Part shown: piece by piece, positions 11,154 to 21,488 of the stretch
Numbering within the stretch: the stretch's first letter is position 1
How the letters are laid out: the number at the start of each line of letters is the position of its first letter
Source of the DNA: Guillardia theta CCMP2712
Taxonomy: Eukaryota > Cryptophyceae > Pyrenomonadales > Geminigeraceae
NCBI RefSeq assembly: GCF_000315625.1
Contig: NW_005434660.1
Location: 771,700-835,699 of the forward strand
Length of the DNA stretch: 64,000 nt
Reading direction: 5' to 3'
The notes under the pieces: generated by a model
Databases searched by the model: none
What the model was told of the DNA's origin: nothing
Seen by the model: only the letters and a program-made list of their open reading frames with translations
Made by a program: the position numbers and the translations under genes

Positions 11154-12350
11154 ATGTCCATGGATTTTGATTTTGCTTCGCTAAAATCGGCGGATAACAA
11201 CCACAAGAGTTCTTTCAAAACTGGAGCATACCGCCAATCAGAGGTCAACTCTCAACCGCTCACTGCGGCTCAAGTTCTCGCTATCGGTGTTTGCAAAAAG
11301 GAAAACCATGCAGCCGAGGGAAAGGTGGCTGCAGCCGAGCCGCAACCTCTCAAGCCTCCTCTACCTTTTGATCCGCTGACTGCTGCCTTACATGGAATGC
11401 CAAAGCTGGAGAGCATCGTGAAAACTGAAGCAATTGATGAATCTTCTGCTGCTGGAGCCTTGCTTGGCCTTCATGGCAACAAGCTTTCACACAATCAAGT
11501 TGAGCATAATCGACGACTCAAAGCAAAGCAGCTTTTTGATGAATTGAAGCTTTTGCTTCCAGGCGGGGAGGACCCTCTCAAGGTGAGGGATCGAAATGCG
11601 CTTTTGAAGATGGCAGTGGACGTTATGAAGGCACTGCAGTCCTATATTTCCAAGATTGAATCGAATATGCCAGATTGCTCACCCTTGCACAATGACACAA
11701 AGGCCGAGTCAAAGGAGAATTCTGGGACAGACGATGAAGCACACTTCCGTGGTCCTGGTAATTATTCAGAAGTTTTGGCAGGGTTAAATCAATCCACTGC
11801 AGAGCAAACAGCCTTTGCAGGAATGGAAATGGAGCTTGAGAGTGGAGATCAGGATCGCAAGCTTAGCCACAGCGAAGCCGAACAGCGACGTCGACAAATC
11901 GCCAGAAACTACTACAACGAGCTCAGGGCTTTCTTACCAGGGAATGACAAGGACAAATTGGACAAAAACGCTGTGTTGCAACGTACCATCTTCTGCATTA
12001 AGCAAGCAGCTGCAGCTGCAGCGCTTTCAGGAAATCCACCTGTGGAAGAGCATTCTCACTCGGAAGATGATGCAATGCAGCCCGAGCAAGGACTCTCGGA
12101 ATCCCCTCCCGATGTAGTTCGTGGTTTTTTGGCAATGGTGGCGTCAGGGGTATACCAATCTAGGGGTCTCAGCGCTCATAATTTCCATGCTATGAATGTT
12201 CTGCAATCTTCTGATGAATCTTCCAGCCAGCGAACGCGAACTTTCTCAAAGCTGGAGAGTGCAGCGCAAACGGACGAATCGACGCATGCGCGACTGAACA
12301 AACTGATGCGGTGTGATGGAAACGGCAAACAACCTTCTCTTGGTTGCTGA
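11154..12350 (+). CDS. Protein with two tandem bHLH DNA-binding domains
   Basis: Intronless gene of 398 residues from ATG 11154. Two basic helix-loop-helix domains are visible, at about residues 110-172 and 236-295. Each begins with KLSH and keeps the H-x3-E-x3-R signature of E-box-binding bHLH factors (HNQVEHNRR and HSEAEQRRR), followed by helix 1 ending in LLLPG or FLPG, a loop and helix 2. bHLH proteins normally dimerise through one such domain to bind CANNTG sites. Two domains in one chain suggest a built-in dimer or an internal duplication. The flanks are low in order: an N-terminal region rich in Ala, Pro and Lys, an acidic linker, and a Ser/Thr-rich tail. It is predicted to act in the nucleus as a transcription regulator; target genes are unknown. 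An upstream in-frame ATG (11094) is less likely because a TATA-like box lies between the two. Confidence 0.88.
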   Translation: MSMDFDFASLKSADNNHKSSFKTGAYRQSEVNSQPLTAAQVLAIGVCKKENHAAEGKVAAAEPQPLKPPLPFDPLTAALHGMPKLESIVKTEAIDESSAAGALLGLHGNKLSHNQVEHNRRLKAKQLFDELKLLLPGGEDPLKVRDRNALLKMAVDVMKALQSYISKIESNMPDCSPLHNDTKAESKENSGTDDEAHFRGPGNYSEVLAGLNQSTAEQTAFAGMEMELESGDQDRKLSHSEAEQRRRQIARNYYNELRAFLPGNDKDKLDKNAVLQRTIFCIKQAAAAAALSGNPPVEEHSHSEDDAMQPEQGLSESPPDVVRGFLAMVASGVYQSRGLSAHNFHAMNVLQSSDESSSQRTRTFSKLESAAQTDESTHARLNKLMRCDGNGKQPSLGC

Positions 12351-12453
12351 ATGGCATTTTATTTGAGACTCTCCAGCATACATACCATATACATGGAATA
12401 TCAAGTATTTACAAGTGATGTAACAGTTGTACACATCCCTCGGTGTTTTCATT

Positions 12454-13185
12454 CTACGATAGTTTCTCAATGGAGTCCAGCATTAGCGGAGGCACAATTG
12501 AAGGTCTTTGGGCATCGGGTCGCAAATTTCCGCGATGATTTGCGACCATGTCAAAGATCCTCCTATCAGGGCTCTTGGTGGCATCTTCGATATCCCGGGT
12601 TGCACGTCTTACATGAGGAGAAATATGAAAGCTGCTCACATACGATTCGTTAGGAGATAAGTCATAATCGCCATAAATTTTGAAATTGTGATTGGGCGAT
12701 GTAGAATTTGCTCTTTTGCTCATGATTACTCCATCAGGAGCCGTGACCGTCAGTATGTCCTTCCGCTTGGGTATTGGCGATGGGTAGTAATGGTTCCTCG
12801 TAGCTCCAACCTGCGCGGTAGAGCCATTTGAGTTGTCGTGGAGTGACGCCTCCATTGCGTGTTCACTTACAATCTTGTGCTCCCATCCTGCTTTCTTGTC
12901 CGCGAACATGTCTTCGCTGTAAATCACCTCATGGGGATGGTCTACTTGAGGCAAGCGGCGAAACTGATGCGAGATGGTTGAGGGGTGGTTAAGCTGCTCG
13001 ATCGGTGCTTGATGGAGGTGCTCCTCGATAGCAAGGCGATCTGGCTCAATGTACACGACGTCTGCTGTAATGGTGAAATCATCCGTCGAGTAGCTTTCTT
13101 GCCTCATGAATTCTGGTCTTGATTCACCATCGCGCTCTCCCCTCTCTCCCCTCTGGTCCTCTGTCTCCGCCTCTGAGCTGATCAT
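12454..13185 (-). CDS. Unknown protein, convergent with the double-bHLH gene
   Basis: A 243-codon frame with balanced composition and no repeats. It is acidic in the N-terminal part, with a basic stretch SPIPKRKD and a C-terminal segment with several Arg residues. No family is recognised. The frame stays open 5' of the first ATG to about 13255, where TTTTTCTGCAG resembles a splice acceptor, so the gene probably begins in an upstream exon. The frame at 13375-13671 is a candidate. The gene ends about 100 bases from the end of the double-bHLH gene, on the opposite strand. Confidence 0.6.
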   Translation of the reverse strand: MISSEAETEDQRGERGERDGESRPEFMRQESYSTDDFTITADVVYIEPDRLAIEEHLHQAPIEQLNHPSTISHQFRRLPQVDHPHEVIYSEDMFADKKAGWEHKIVSEHAMEASLHDNSNGSTAQVGATRNHYYPSPIPKRKDILTVTAPDGVIMSKRANSTSPNHNFKIYGDYDLSPNESYVSSFHISPHVRRATRDIEDATKSPDRRIFDMVANHRGNLRPDAQRPSIVPPLMLDSIEKLS

Positions 13186-13374
13186 TTCCGCCTCCAGCCA
13201 TTCTGAGCAGGTTTGTTCCCTAACATTTACCTTGCTGTGATGGTGATCCTGCAGAAAAATGTTGTCAGGAATCTTCTTTCATCATCGTCAGCTCACGTCA
13301 ATGTTAAACCATGTGCGCAGATTGCTTTCAATTGATGATGCCCATTGAAAAACTGATCAAACGAGTGTCAGGGG

Positions 13375-13671
13375 CTATCTAATCACGAGCCTTGCATCCT
13401 TACAAGGGTTATCATGGGAGAAGTTTTGATGTCCGGAGAGACGGTCACCGTCACCAGCTTTGGCTGGTGCCCGATGCTCCCTCCCCTGCATTGATTTGAC
13501 CTTGAAAGATTTCAGATTGAATTCTTCCACGTTGATGCTATCATACCGTCTGGTGGTTGATGTTTCCTTTGCGTTCGAGAATTTGGTTGAGAGCTCTGCA
13601 GTCGGCAGCGATGTGTTTGTTTTTGCTAGAGCAAGATTGCAGCAGCTTATTGGGTTCCAGTAGTCATTCAC
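13375..13671 (-). CDS. Possible upstream exon of the 12454-13185 gene
   Basis: An open frame of about 98 codons, mostly protein-like in its first 70 residues (Ser/Thr/Lys-rich). It may splice from a GTGACGG-type donor near 13450 to the acceptor near 13255. The start and the junction are not proven. It could also be an independent short ORF without function. Confidence 0.3.
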   Translation of the reverse strand: MNDYWNPISCCNLALAKTNTSLPTAELSTKFSNAKETSTTRRYDSINVEEFNLKSFKVKSMQGREHRAPAKAGDGDRLSGHQNFSHDNPCKDARLVIR

Positions 13672-15333
13672 AGATCAGGTACACCACGGGACCAGCAATC
13701 GTGTAATTTCGAACTGAGCAAATTCAAGAAGTTGGTCGATACCGAATATGCCCTATACCACCGCTGTGAATGTTCACAGTCTGATCACACTTCAAACAGC
13801 ACTAGAAGAGTTTCTTGTCAGTCTGCATGTCTCAACTCCATACTGCTGGATCAGGTTAATGTTCTACACATGGATACGTCCTCTCTGTGATCCCTCCTGC
13901 TTCTCCTGCTCCACCCTCATTGCAGGCAGCATAGTCGCTTCAGCATGTCCATTAAAATCTAGCCGGAAGTGAAGGAGATATCGTGAGGGTCATCATTCTC
14001 GGGGGGTAGGGGTGCGGGTGTATCTCTGTAGTACCCGCTCAACGACCGTCAAAGAGGTCTGGTAGTACCGGTGGTACTCAATACCGGCGTTCATGGATCA
14101 CTAGGGGTAGGTGTCTGGCTAAAAGGTGGCTCTAATGTGGGTGGGGTGGGGCGTCGGACTCGGAGACTGAGTACCATCCCCTGGATCATCAACAATACGA
14201 GGACTACTACCCCTTCCATTGGTATGCTTGATGGAGTAGCATAAGGGGTACTAGAGGACCTTATCCACCCACCACCCCAGTTCTAAAGCCAGGCACTTGA
14301 GGGTAGTACTGTCAGTCGTGCCCGCCTCGGGTCCCACCACGGAAGACGGCGGGCTCAGTCTCAGGCCGGGCCGCTCCGGCGAGCGCCTGTCGGGCCCGGC
14401 GGCCGGCTGAGCGCCGGGCAGGCCCTCAGCGGCCCGGCCCCCGAAACGGTAGTACCGTACGGTAGTAGTACGGGCCGGGCCCGCCCGGGCACACACAGCA
14501 ATTAGAGAGAGGGGGGGTGGGGTCCTTTCAGTGGTGGGGGTGGGCCGGGGGTCCTCGGGGTCATTCTTGGCACTGGTGGTGGGGGCGCGGCTTGCCAAGT
14601 CACCCGATCATCAGGCTGAGAGCAAACGGGTGACTAGGCCCAGGTACTTTTTGATAGCTCAATTGAGAGGGGGTGGGGGTGGGGTCTGGGACCTCTCATG
14701 TTCAAGTTTCAGGTGGTGGGGTGGGTACTACGGCATAATAGGACCTTGGGTTCATACTTCAAAGTTGCAAACGACAGAACGAGGGGGAGGGGGTGGGTAC
14801 CACTACTTGGCTTTGTAAGCTAGGGGTAGTGATCATGGCTTCTGAAGGAGAACTGGCGTGAACGCCGTCATGCCGGAGAAAGCAAACATGTTGCGCTAGA
14901 TATGGTGTGTGCGAGTCTGATAGCTCCTCACTGTGACATTCCGATATTGTATCTCTTTCCTCGCCTCCTCTTTCTGCCAAAGTCTGACGTTCAAGTGACC
15001 GTGTTATCGCACTGAGTACTTTGTTTGTTGGTTCAGTGTGGTGTTTTCGACTCCAGTTCCCGAATCCAAGTTGTCTCTGATGTTTCTTTGAGATGGAGGG
15101 CAAAAGGAACTCATTAGAGAAGAGTAGTCGATAGGTGTGCCGCCTATCAAAGATTGAACGTTGTTGATGACTTCAAAAACATTTGGTTCCTGCGTGACAG
15201 TGAAGCAAGGAGTCGTTCTATTGACTTGATTCTTAAGCAGATTGTTCGTCCTGAAGGTGCGTTATGGCGTGAATTTCGTTCCAGCTGCAAGGGTAAAGGT
15301 GGGCTTATTCCGATCCAGCCACATTGCACCACA
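13672..15333. other. Intergenic: GTACC-rich region and GC-rich block
   Basis: No gene is supported. From 13980 to 14330 words such as GGGGTAG, GGTACTC and AGTACCC recur. Bases 14320-14500 are a GC-rich block with GGCCCGGC words. From 14500 to 14820 the plus strand is G-rich with repeats of GGGGGTGGGG. Short ORFs here reflect base composition. The final 250 bases lead into the RING-protein gene. Confidence 0.55.
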
Positions 15334-17044
15334 ATGCGGTCGTTGCTCATCGTTACCCTGTGGTTTGGTTTCCTCGGTGCAGCTCGAAGTCAGAGTTTGC
15401 TTGTGGAGGCAGGCAAAGAGACGGACGTTCGAATCATCAAGCCTTCGGCTAAGCTCAAGAGCTGGTTCTCGGAGGACACCCAATGTACTAGCAATCAAGC
15501 CTGCCCATCGGGAGCTTACTGCAATGCTCAGTACAGGAAATGTATGCCTTGCTCAACCTGCCAACAGAACTCAGATTCTATTGATGGAAGATGCCCTCAA
15601 GACAAGTGCTCTGCAGTCAGCACGAGTCAGAACGACAACCTGCCTCCAGAGCTCGTATGGCTCTTCATCTATCCCAACAGCATCACCATTACCTCGGGGA
15701 AAGTATTCGTAAGTGCTTATATGTACACCCGAGATAGCGGTGCCGGACTCCGAGGAGCTGCTATGTACGTTGAGAGCTCGACGATGACTGGTAGCAGTCA
15801 CGGTACATGACCCGCCTGTGATGTCGTGGATCTGACCGCTGCTCTCCTTAGCTTTCTACACTCAGGCTTTCGCATCGCAGAGCTTGATAAGTGGGACGCC
15901 GAACGGAGGCGTGCTCAACATGTCCTTCTGGTTTCAGCAAGGGGACGAGGGAGGGGAATGGGGTATCACTCAACTATACCTTGTGGACTTGCAGGGCAAC
16001 CATCGAGTGTACTCGAGCTCCGATTTGCTCTCGTTCGGGGCCAAAGTGAACTCGACCATTCTGGTGTCTTCCTCGGTGTACTACGACTGCTCGAATGCCA
16101 CCAACATCAACTGCTTTTGGCAGAACGCCCACTGCAAGAACAAACTCAATGCTCAGCAAACGAATCAGTTTGCTGTGTGCGAGTGCAACCAGGGCTATGT
16201 GGGCAACGCCTTTGCATGCGTCAAGGCCTCGGGTTCGTCACCGTCGACTCCCTCTCCAGGTATTACCAGCACTCCTCCTCCTCCCTCCTCCCAAGGTCAG
16301 ATCAGCCAGAGCCCAGGAGCATCCGTCAGCTCCCCAGCAGCAGACACTCGCCTGCCTCCCGTCGCTCAGCCGCAGTACTCTCAGCCTGCCGGGAATGGAC
16401 CAGCTCAGTCCGAGATGAGCTCGAGAACTTCAGGGGGAGCATTTGACTTCTTGAACAGCAGCAACATCGGGTTCATGATAGCCTTGATCATCGTTGCCGT
16501 CTTGTTGATCTTCCTCTACCAGAAGCTCCCCATCCTCCGTATCCTCCTCACGAGGGAGAGGCGCGTCCTTCCGCAGGACCAAACTCACCTTCGCAGGTCT
16601 TCATCCTCCAGCCGTTTGCGGCAGAGAAACTTGGAGCTGGTCAGTCGGGAGGCTCCGAGGCCATCGAGGAGAGCAATCTCAGAGCAGTTCATCCGCAACC
16701 AATTTGACTTTGAGAGCATGAGGAGGGAATGGAGCGATTTCCTTGGTCCTCCTCGAAGAGCGATCAGCCTGCCTGTTAGTCGACCGCCCCTACAACCTCC
16801 AACAGAGCCCCAGCCGATCTCGCTGCCCCAACACCTTAAATTGCCAGGGACGGTCCCAAGGACAGAGGTGGAGGAAGGAGAGGAGTGCGCGGTGTGCATG
16901 GAGATGGCCAAAAACGCGATCCTGTTCCCTTGCGGTCATCAAGACTTGTGTATTGGTTGCGCTGAACACATCAAGAATAATGGCGGGACTTGCCCTGTCT
17001 GTCGGCACAAGATACAAGCTGTGCAACAAGTGAAGCGCCGATAG
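15334..17044 (+). CDS. Single-pass membrane RING-finger protein, probable E3 ubiquitin ligase
   Basis: Two exons, 15334-15708 and 15866-17044, separated by a 157-base GT-AG intron in phase 0, give 517 residues. Order of parts: cleavable signal peptide (residues 1 to about 21, ending GAARSQS); a luminal region rich in paired cysteines, including a cluster of Cys at about 50-90 and an EGF-like CECNQGYVGNAF segment; a Pro/Ser-rich stalk; one membrane helix (FMIALIIVAVLLIFLY); a basic cytosolic region; and a C-terminal C3HC4 RING, C-x2-C-x11-C-x-H-x3-C-x2-C-x10-C-x2-C. The RING recruits an E2 enzyme to transfer ubiquitin; the luminal part may bind a ligand. The start at 15334 is chosen because it begins the signal peptide; the in-frame ATG at 15154 would bury it. 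The topology resembles transmembrane RING ligases, but no specific orthologue is claimed. Confidence 0.9.
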
Positions 17045-17380
17045 TGTTCAGGGTGCCGTGTGTTTGTGTGTCAAGACGATTTCTTTCAATCTCGTGTGCT
17101 GTACCATGTTCGATTATATATTCATGTCGTTGTACGTTTAGTTATTTCTGATCTGATCTGTAAGTGTTTGCGTCGTTGTTATAGATTCTTTCCAATGTTT
17201 TGTACTACAATTAAACATGTATTCTTTGTCAAAGCTCAATCACGGCTTGATTGTTCATTCTTCTCCTATGAAAGCTGTATCGTTACAGGGCGATTTTGAT
17301 TACAAACATATCTGAGTTACAGCTGATGATGGCACGTTTGATGTTCAAGTTCTATTGCTTCATTCTTACCCTTGCCATCC
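17045..17380. other. 3' flank of RING gene up to duplication breakpoint
   Basis: T-rich sequence with no ORF of note. It includes the 3' untranslated region of the RING gene (candidate poly(A) word ATTAAA at about 17210). It ends abruptly where homology to the phycoerythrin gene starts at 17381. Confidence 0.5.
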
Positions 17381-17515
17381 TGCGTCAAGGTCGCCAGCAC
17401 CAAGGTTGAGGCCTCCCTCACCCTGGCTGAGAAGAAGCTCCAGGAGTTCCTCTCCTACCAGGCTAAGGGAATCGATGGCGACTACACCGGCGTCGTCAAG
17501 AGGGTCGGAAAGTAA
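17381..17515 (+). pseudogene. 5'-truncated phycoerythrin alpha gene fragment
   Basis: The sequence encodes the last 44 residues of phycoerythrin alpha, from codon 90 to the stop, in the same frame as the intact gene at 27800-28201, and continues through a matching 3' flank with AATAAA near 17562. It lacks the leader, the lysine and cysteine of the bilin site, and any promoter of its own. The break corresponds exactly to one edge of the inverted duplication, so it is a by-product of that event. It cannot make a functional subunit. Confidence 0.9.
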
Positions 17516-20447
17516 ATATTCTCCTGAGCTCGTCTCTGTGCTGTATTTTTTCTTTCCTCAGTAATAAACATACAAAGAGAACTCGAAGCTTCTGTCTGTC
17601 AAACCAAAAACAAACAACAAATCTGGATCGAATCTGCCTGGGTGCTCACGTCCAGATTGGAGTTATTCTCAGGAAATGTACAGCGTATCATTCACTTGCA
17701 AAGTAAAACAAAATATACATATCTACACCTCACTCTCCTCTGCATGCTGTAACAGCCAGTCCGCCTGTAGCGCCCGATCGACGTCACCAACTCGCTTCAG
17801 GACGTACTTGTACACGAAGGGCTCCTGCACAGACTTCAGCTCTCCATCGACCCGACCTCTGCTCCTCCTCCCTACCTCCATGATGCTCCTGTACACCTGC
17901 CGCACAGACTCGTGTCAGCGACCCCAGGGACCAAAGAGCGCGAGGAAGAGACGGATCGAGGTCGGTGGGAGATGCGACAAGCAGAGGACGAGGATGAGGA
18001 CGAGGATAAAGGGATGGAGGGGTTTACAAGGAAAGGAGGAGGAGGAGGAGGAGGAGGAGGAGGAGGAGGAGGAGGAAGGGGGGGGGAGGGTCCTCGTGTG
18101 AATGATCTTCCTGCATGCATTCGTCACCGCTAATGTTCCACCAGGAAGGGTAAGAGGAAGAAGAGGTAGATGGGGAGAGAAAAGTGAAGGCAGAAGAAGC
18201 ACAAGACACGCAGAGAGGCAGGCAGCTGCCAGCAAGCTCTCAACGTCATTTGATCCTCTCACCCCGCAGTGTTCATCATGAACAATGTAGCTGTAAATTC
18301 TGCCCTGTTCTGATTCCAGTGAGCATGAAAGGCCCCTCGCTGATTGTGTCCTGCTTCCCCGTCAGTCGCCGCATGCCCCCCGGCAAGTCGCTCACCTGCG
18401 AAGGAGCCGCACAAGGAGCCGTTGAGACTCGCCTCCACCACCTTCACCCACGGCGACCGGTATCCTCCCAGTGACTGCCACCAGCTCCCATCACCAGAGA
18501 GCGAGGGCGAGACGAGGTGACGTTAAGAGAGCGAGAGCGACCGACTACACACAGGCAGCACAGCAAGCGAGCACGAGAGCAAGCAATGCGACCATCCAAG
18601 CACCAAGCAGCTCTCACCAGCGGAAGCTTCAGCCGCAGAAAGACTGCAAACGGTATCTCGTGGGCTGTCTTGTTGTCAAACATGATTTGCAGCTCATGAT
18701 GAGACAGGATGAAAGAGTAAAGCGTCTTCTGCAGAGCGTCTGTACATCGTCAACCTTGCCATCTCACTGGTTCTTCGTGCTCACTAATCGCCGAGGTGGA
18801 AGCAACTCGATCGATGACGGCGCTGGATGAAGCTTCCGACTGCAGCTTGGGGAGAATCATCGACATCATGGTCACCGATCTGACGACTGACGGTCAGACC
18901 AGCAAGCATGTCCCCCGGCCCGGCTGGTGGTTGACAGCAGCGAGAGGGCTCGAGGAAACGAGGAGCTGCTAAGAGCAGGCGGAAGGGAGAGGAGAAGAGG
19001 CAGCCAGCGGCAGACTGAGAACCGAAGAGGAGAGCCCATAGCCGCACGAGGAAGGAAAAAGGAAACTGTCTGGAAAGGAGTCTGCAGCCAGCAGGCGGAC
19101 AGGAAGGGAGGGAAGGGAAGGCACGCGGCAGGCGGCAGAAGCAAGAAAGGGAAGATCAGGAGCAGGAGCAGGGGCAAGTGAAGGAGCAAGATTGGGGCAA
19201 GGGCAGGAGCAGAAGCAGGAGCAGAAGCAGGAGCAGAAGTAGCTCTTACCGCGGTTCTCTCTGCACCTCATAGATGGCCCGATCAAAGTCATAAGGCGTC
19301 GACGTCGACCGCCCAAAGTCATACCCAAAGCACCCGCTATACCCCATCATGTCCCTCCTGTTCCAGTCCGGCTCCTCCTCCTCCTCCCTCCCGCCTCCTC
19401 CCCGGCTCTCCTCGCCCGCAGCCTCCAGCATGAAGATCGACCTCCCCGCCGCCCTCGCATGCAGCGTCGTCATCCTCATCCGCCGCTCCACCACCGACTT
19501 GCTCCGGAACGTCCGCACGGTGATCACCAGCGACAGGGAGCTGACGTCTCCTTGCCGAAGACTCATAACCTTGCTGAAGGACCGCAGGGCGTTCAAGCTG
19601 TCAAAGTCCACCAGGTGCCCGAAGCTCTGACCGATCTGACACCACCAGACTCACCCGCCGACATGCACAACCGAGCGAGCACAGCCAGCATGCAGCACAG
19701 CGAGATCGAGGTCAGAGCAAGAAGACGCAAAAGAGGGCGAGGACAACGAGGCAGATAAGGAAAGACTGGGGAGGGGAGGGGAGGGGATGGCAGAGCACGG
19801 GTGAGTTGAGGGAGGAAACCGAGATACGAGAGATGAGAACGAGGAGAGACAAGATCAAGATCAAGCTAGCAACCAAGTATGCAGGCTCACGACCCATCGA
19901 TGTCCATAGCCATCAGTCATCCCACCTCCCCGACCTACATCCCCATCTCGCAACCTTCCCTTCCCCACCCCATGCATCGCTCTTTCACACAACGCACAAG
20001 CGCTCAGGCGTATCAACGAATTACCAGGTCGCCCTCAAACGCAGCGCTCGCAAAGTCCTGCCGCAGCCTCGCGCTCATCTCTACCACCGTCCACTCAGGC
20101 AGCTCCACAACCAGCAGCCTCTCCCTGCTGCTGCTCAGACAGGCTTCCATCAGCTCCTGCCCTGACACCCACGGCAACCTCCCACTCGGGTCAAGCCCTT
20201 GTGCTTCTGCACCTTCCCCCCGTCCCCTGGACCCATGTTTCCCTTCTTGTGCCCCTTCTGGATCAGCGCGATGTGGGTCCTGGAGCTGCCTGCAGTGGTT
20301 GACACAGTCCTCGTAGAGCTGCACTGTCGTTCTTTTGGATCGGAGGCCGCCGTTGAGAAACCTGCCTGGCACAGCAGCAACAGGAACAAGCGTGTCAAGG
20401 CGGTCAATGAGCTTCTTCTGCGCTGCTCGCTCAGTTGCTTTGCCCTC
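17381..20447. repeat. Left arm of large inverted duplication
   Basis: This stretch is the inverse of 24685-27934. The outer edge is sharp at 17381 and 27934, with TGCGTCAAGG shared and the flanks different. The inner edge lies near 20447 and 24685. The arms differ in length mainly through simple-repeat expansion and loss in introns, while exons remain very similar. Confidence 0.9.
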
Positions 20448-20534
20448 TCTTTGTCGCTTTTTGTGCTCGTCCTTTTCTTCTCCCTCCCTTGGTCTGCGGG
20501 AGGGAGGCCTCTTGGTATTATTTTCTGCAAACAT
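17723..20534 (-). CDS. bHLH-like protein, left-arm copy, possibly degenerate
   Basis: This is the duplicate of the gene at 24594-27592. Exon 1 (20534-20025) encodes a basic segment and a helix-loop-helix-like region (ATERAAQKK, LIDRLDTLVP, then helix 2 ending NHCRQLQ). Matching exons follow, with the last exon ending at 17723. The N-terminal 35 residues differ from the right copy although both are basic. In the region matching exon 7 of the right copy, the sequence after IIHTRT is replaced by a (TCC)n tract. Here the gene would either encode a long poly-Ser insert before a GTAAAC donor or be broken. Whether it is expressed is unknown, so treat it as a possible pseudogene. It is convergent with the truncated phycoerythrin fragment. 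Confidence 0.6.
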
Positions 20535-21488
20535 GTCAGGAGAGTCAGCAAAAGTAGGACGCGGGGGAGGTTTTTGTTTGAGTGGAGCAAACGTTCTTCG
20601 TCACAAGCACGCTCTATCCTTCAAGCCTAAGATCGAAGCAAGAAACACAAGATGCAGTGGCTAGGGGGTAGATAAAGATAGGGAAGGAAGGCCGAAGAGA
20701 TCCAGGGATGGTGAATGGGAGAAGTCTGGAACCGTTACAGCAGAATAAAACGCCGATCAAGAATCAGGAGGACAAAGAGGAAGAAGGCATGAAAACAGAG
20801 AGAAGGAGAGTGTTACAAGAAGGGGCGATGGATAGGATCATGCTCATCAAGACAATGCTAGGAATGCTATAGCTTTCTTGGAGTAGACAGCGGGTCTGAT
20901 ATCAATCCGTTCTCTGGCTAACTTGCTTTCTCCTGAGCACATGAATCTGTTGCGACTCATGCAACTTCTTTTCAAAATGGCTTCAACCCACAAGCGCATC
21001 TTCACTGCTGACCCCACAACGCTCTCTGGATCAAGAATGTTGCTGCAACGCTCCTCCTTCTCTCCCTGCTGATTCAGCATCTCCTCTCCTACATCATCCT
21101 TCCAAACCTTCCCCGCCCTCTCTCTCCCATCGTTCATCTCCCCTCCCCTCCTCTCCCCTCTCTCCTCACTCACCTAGCATCCTGCGCTGCTCATATCGCG
21201 ACGTTCCCCGACAAAGATGACTAAAACTTTCAGTAAAGAGTCGGCGGCCGCGGCCGCCGGGCCGCGGTGACTCCGTGACCGTGGACTCCGGGATCCGATG
21301 ATCGGACAGTGTACCCCGGGCCCGGTCCGGGACGCCGGGGGCCGTGAGCCGCCGCCGCGGCGGCAGGCTCCACCGGACTCCCGCGGCCGGGCCTCACCTT
21401 TCACACCTCGGAAGGGCCTGGACGGACGGTCCGCTCCGGCACAGTGCGCCGGGGCCGCGGCCCGGGCCGCCGCGCGTACGGCGGTCAC
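20535..21488. other. Spacer of the inverted duplication, left part
   Basis: No gene is supported. A 108-codon minus frame at 20847-21173 has moderately protein-like composition but no recognisable family. Bases 21235-21488 are a GC-rich block (GCGGCCGC and GGCCCGG words) directly abutting the mobile element. Confidence 0.5.

Noticed and set aside
14251-14598. 115-codon minus ORF in GC-rich DNA
   Set aside because: Composition follows the GC-rich block; no domain or codon pattern supports it.
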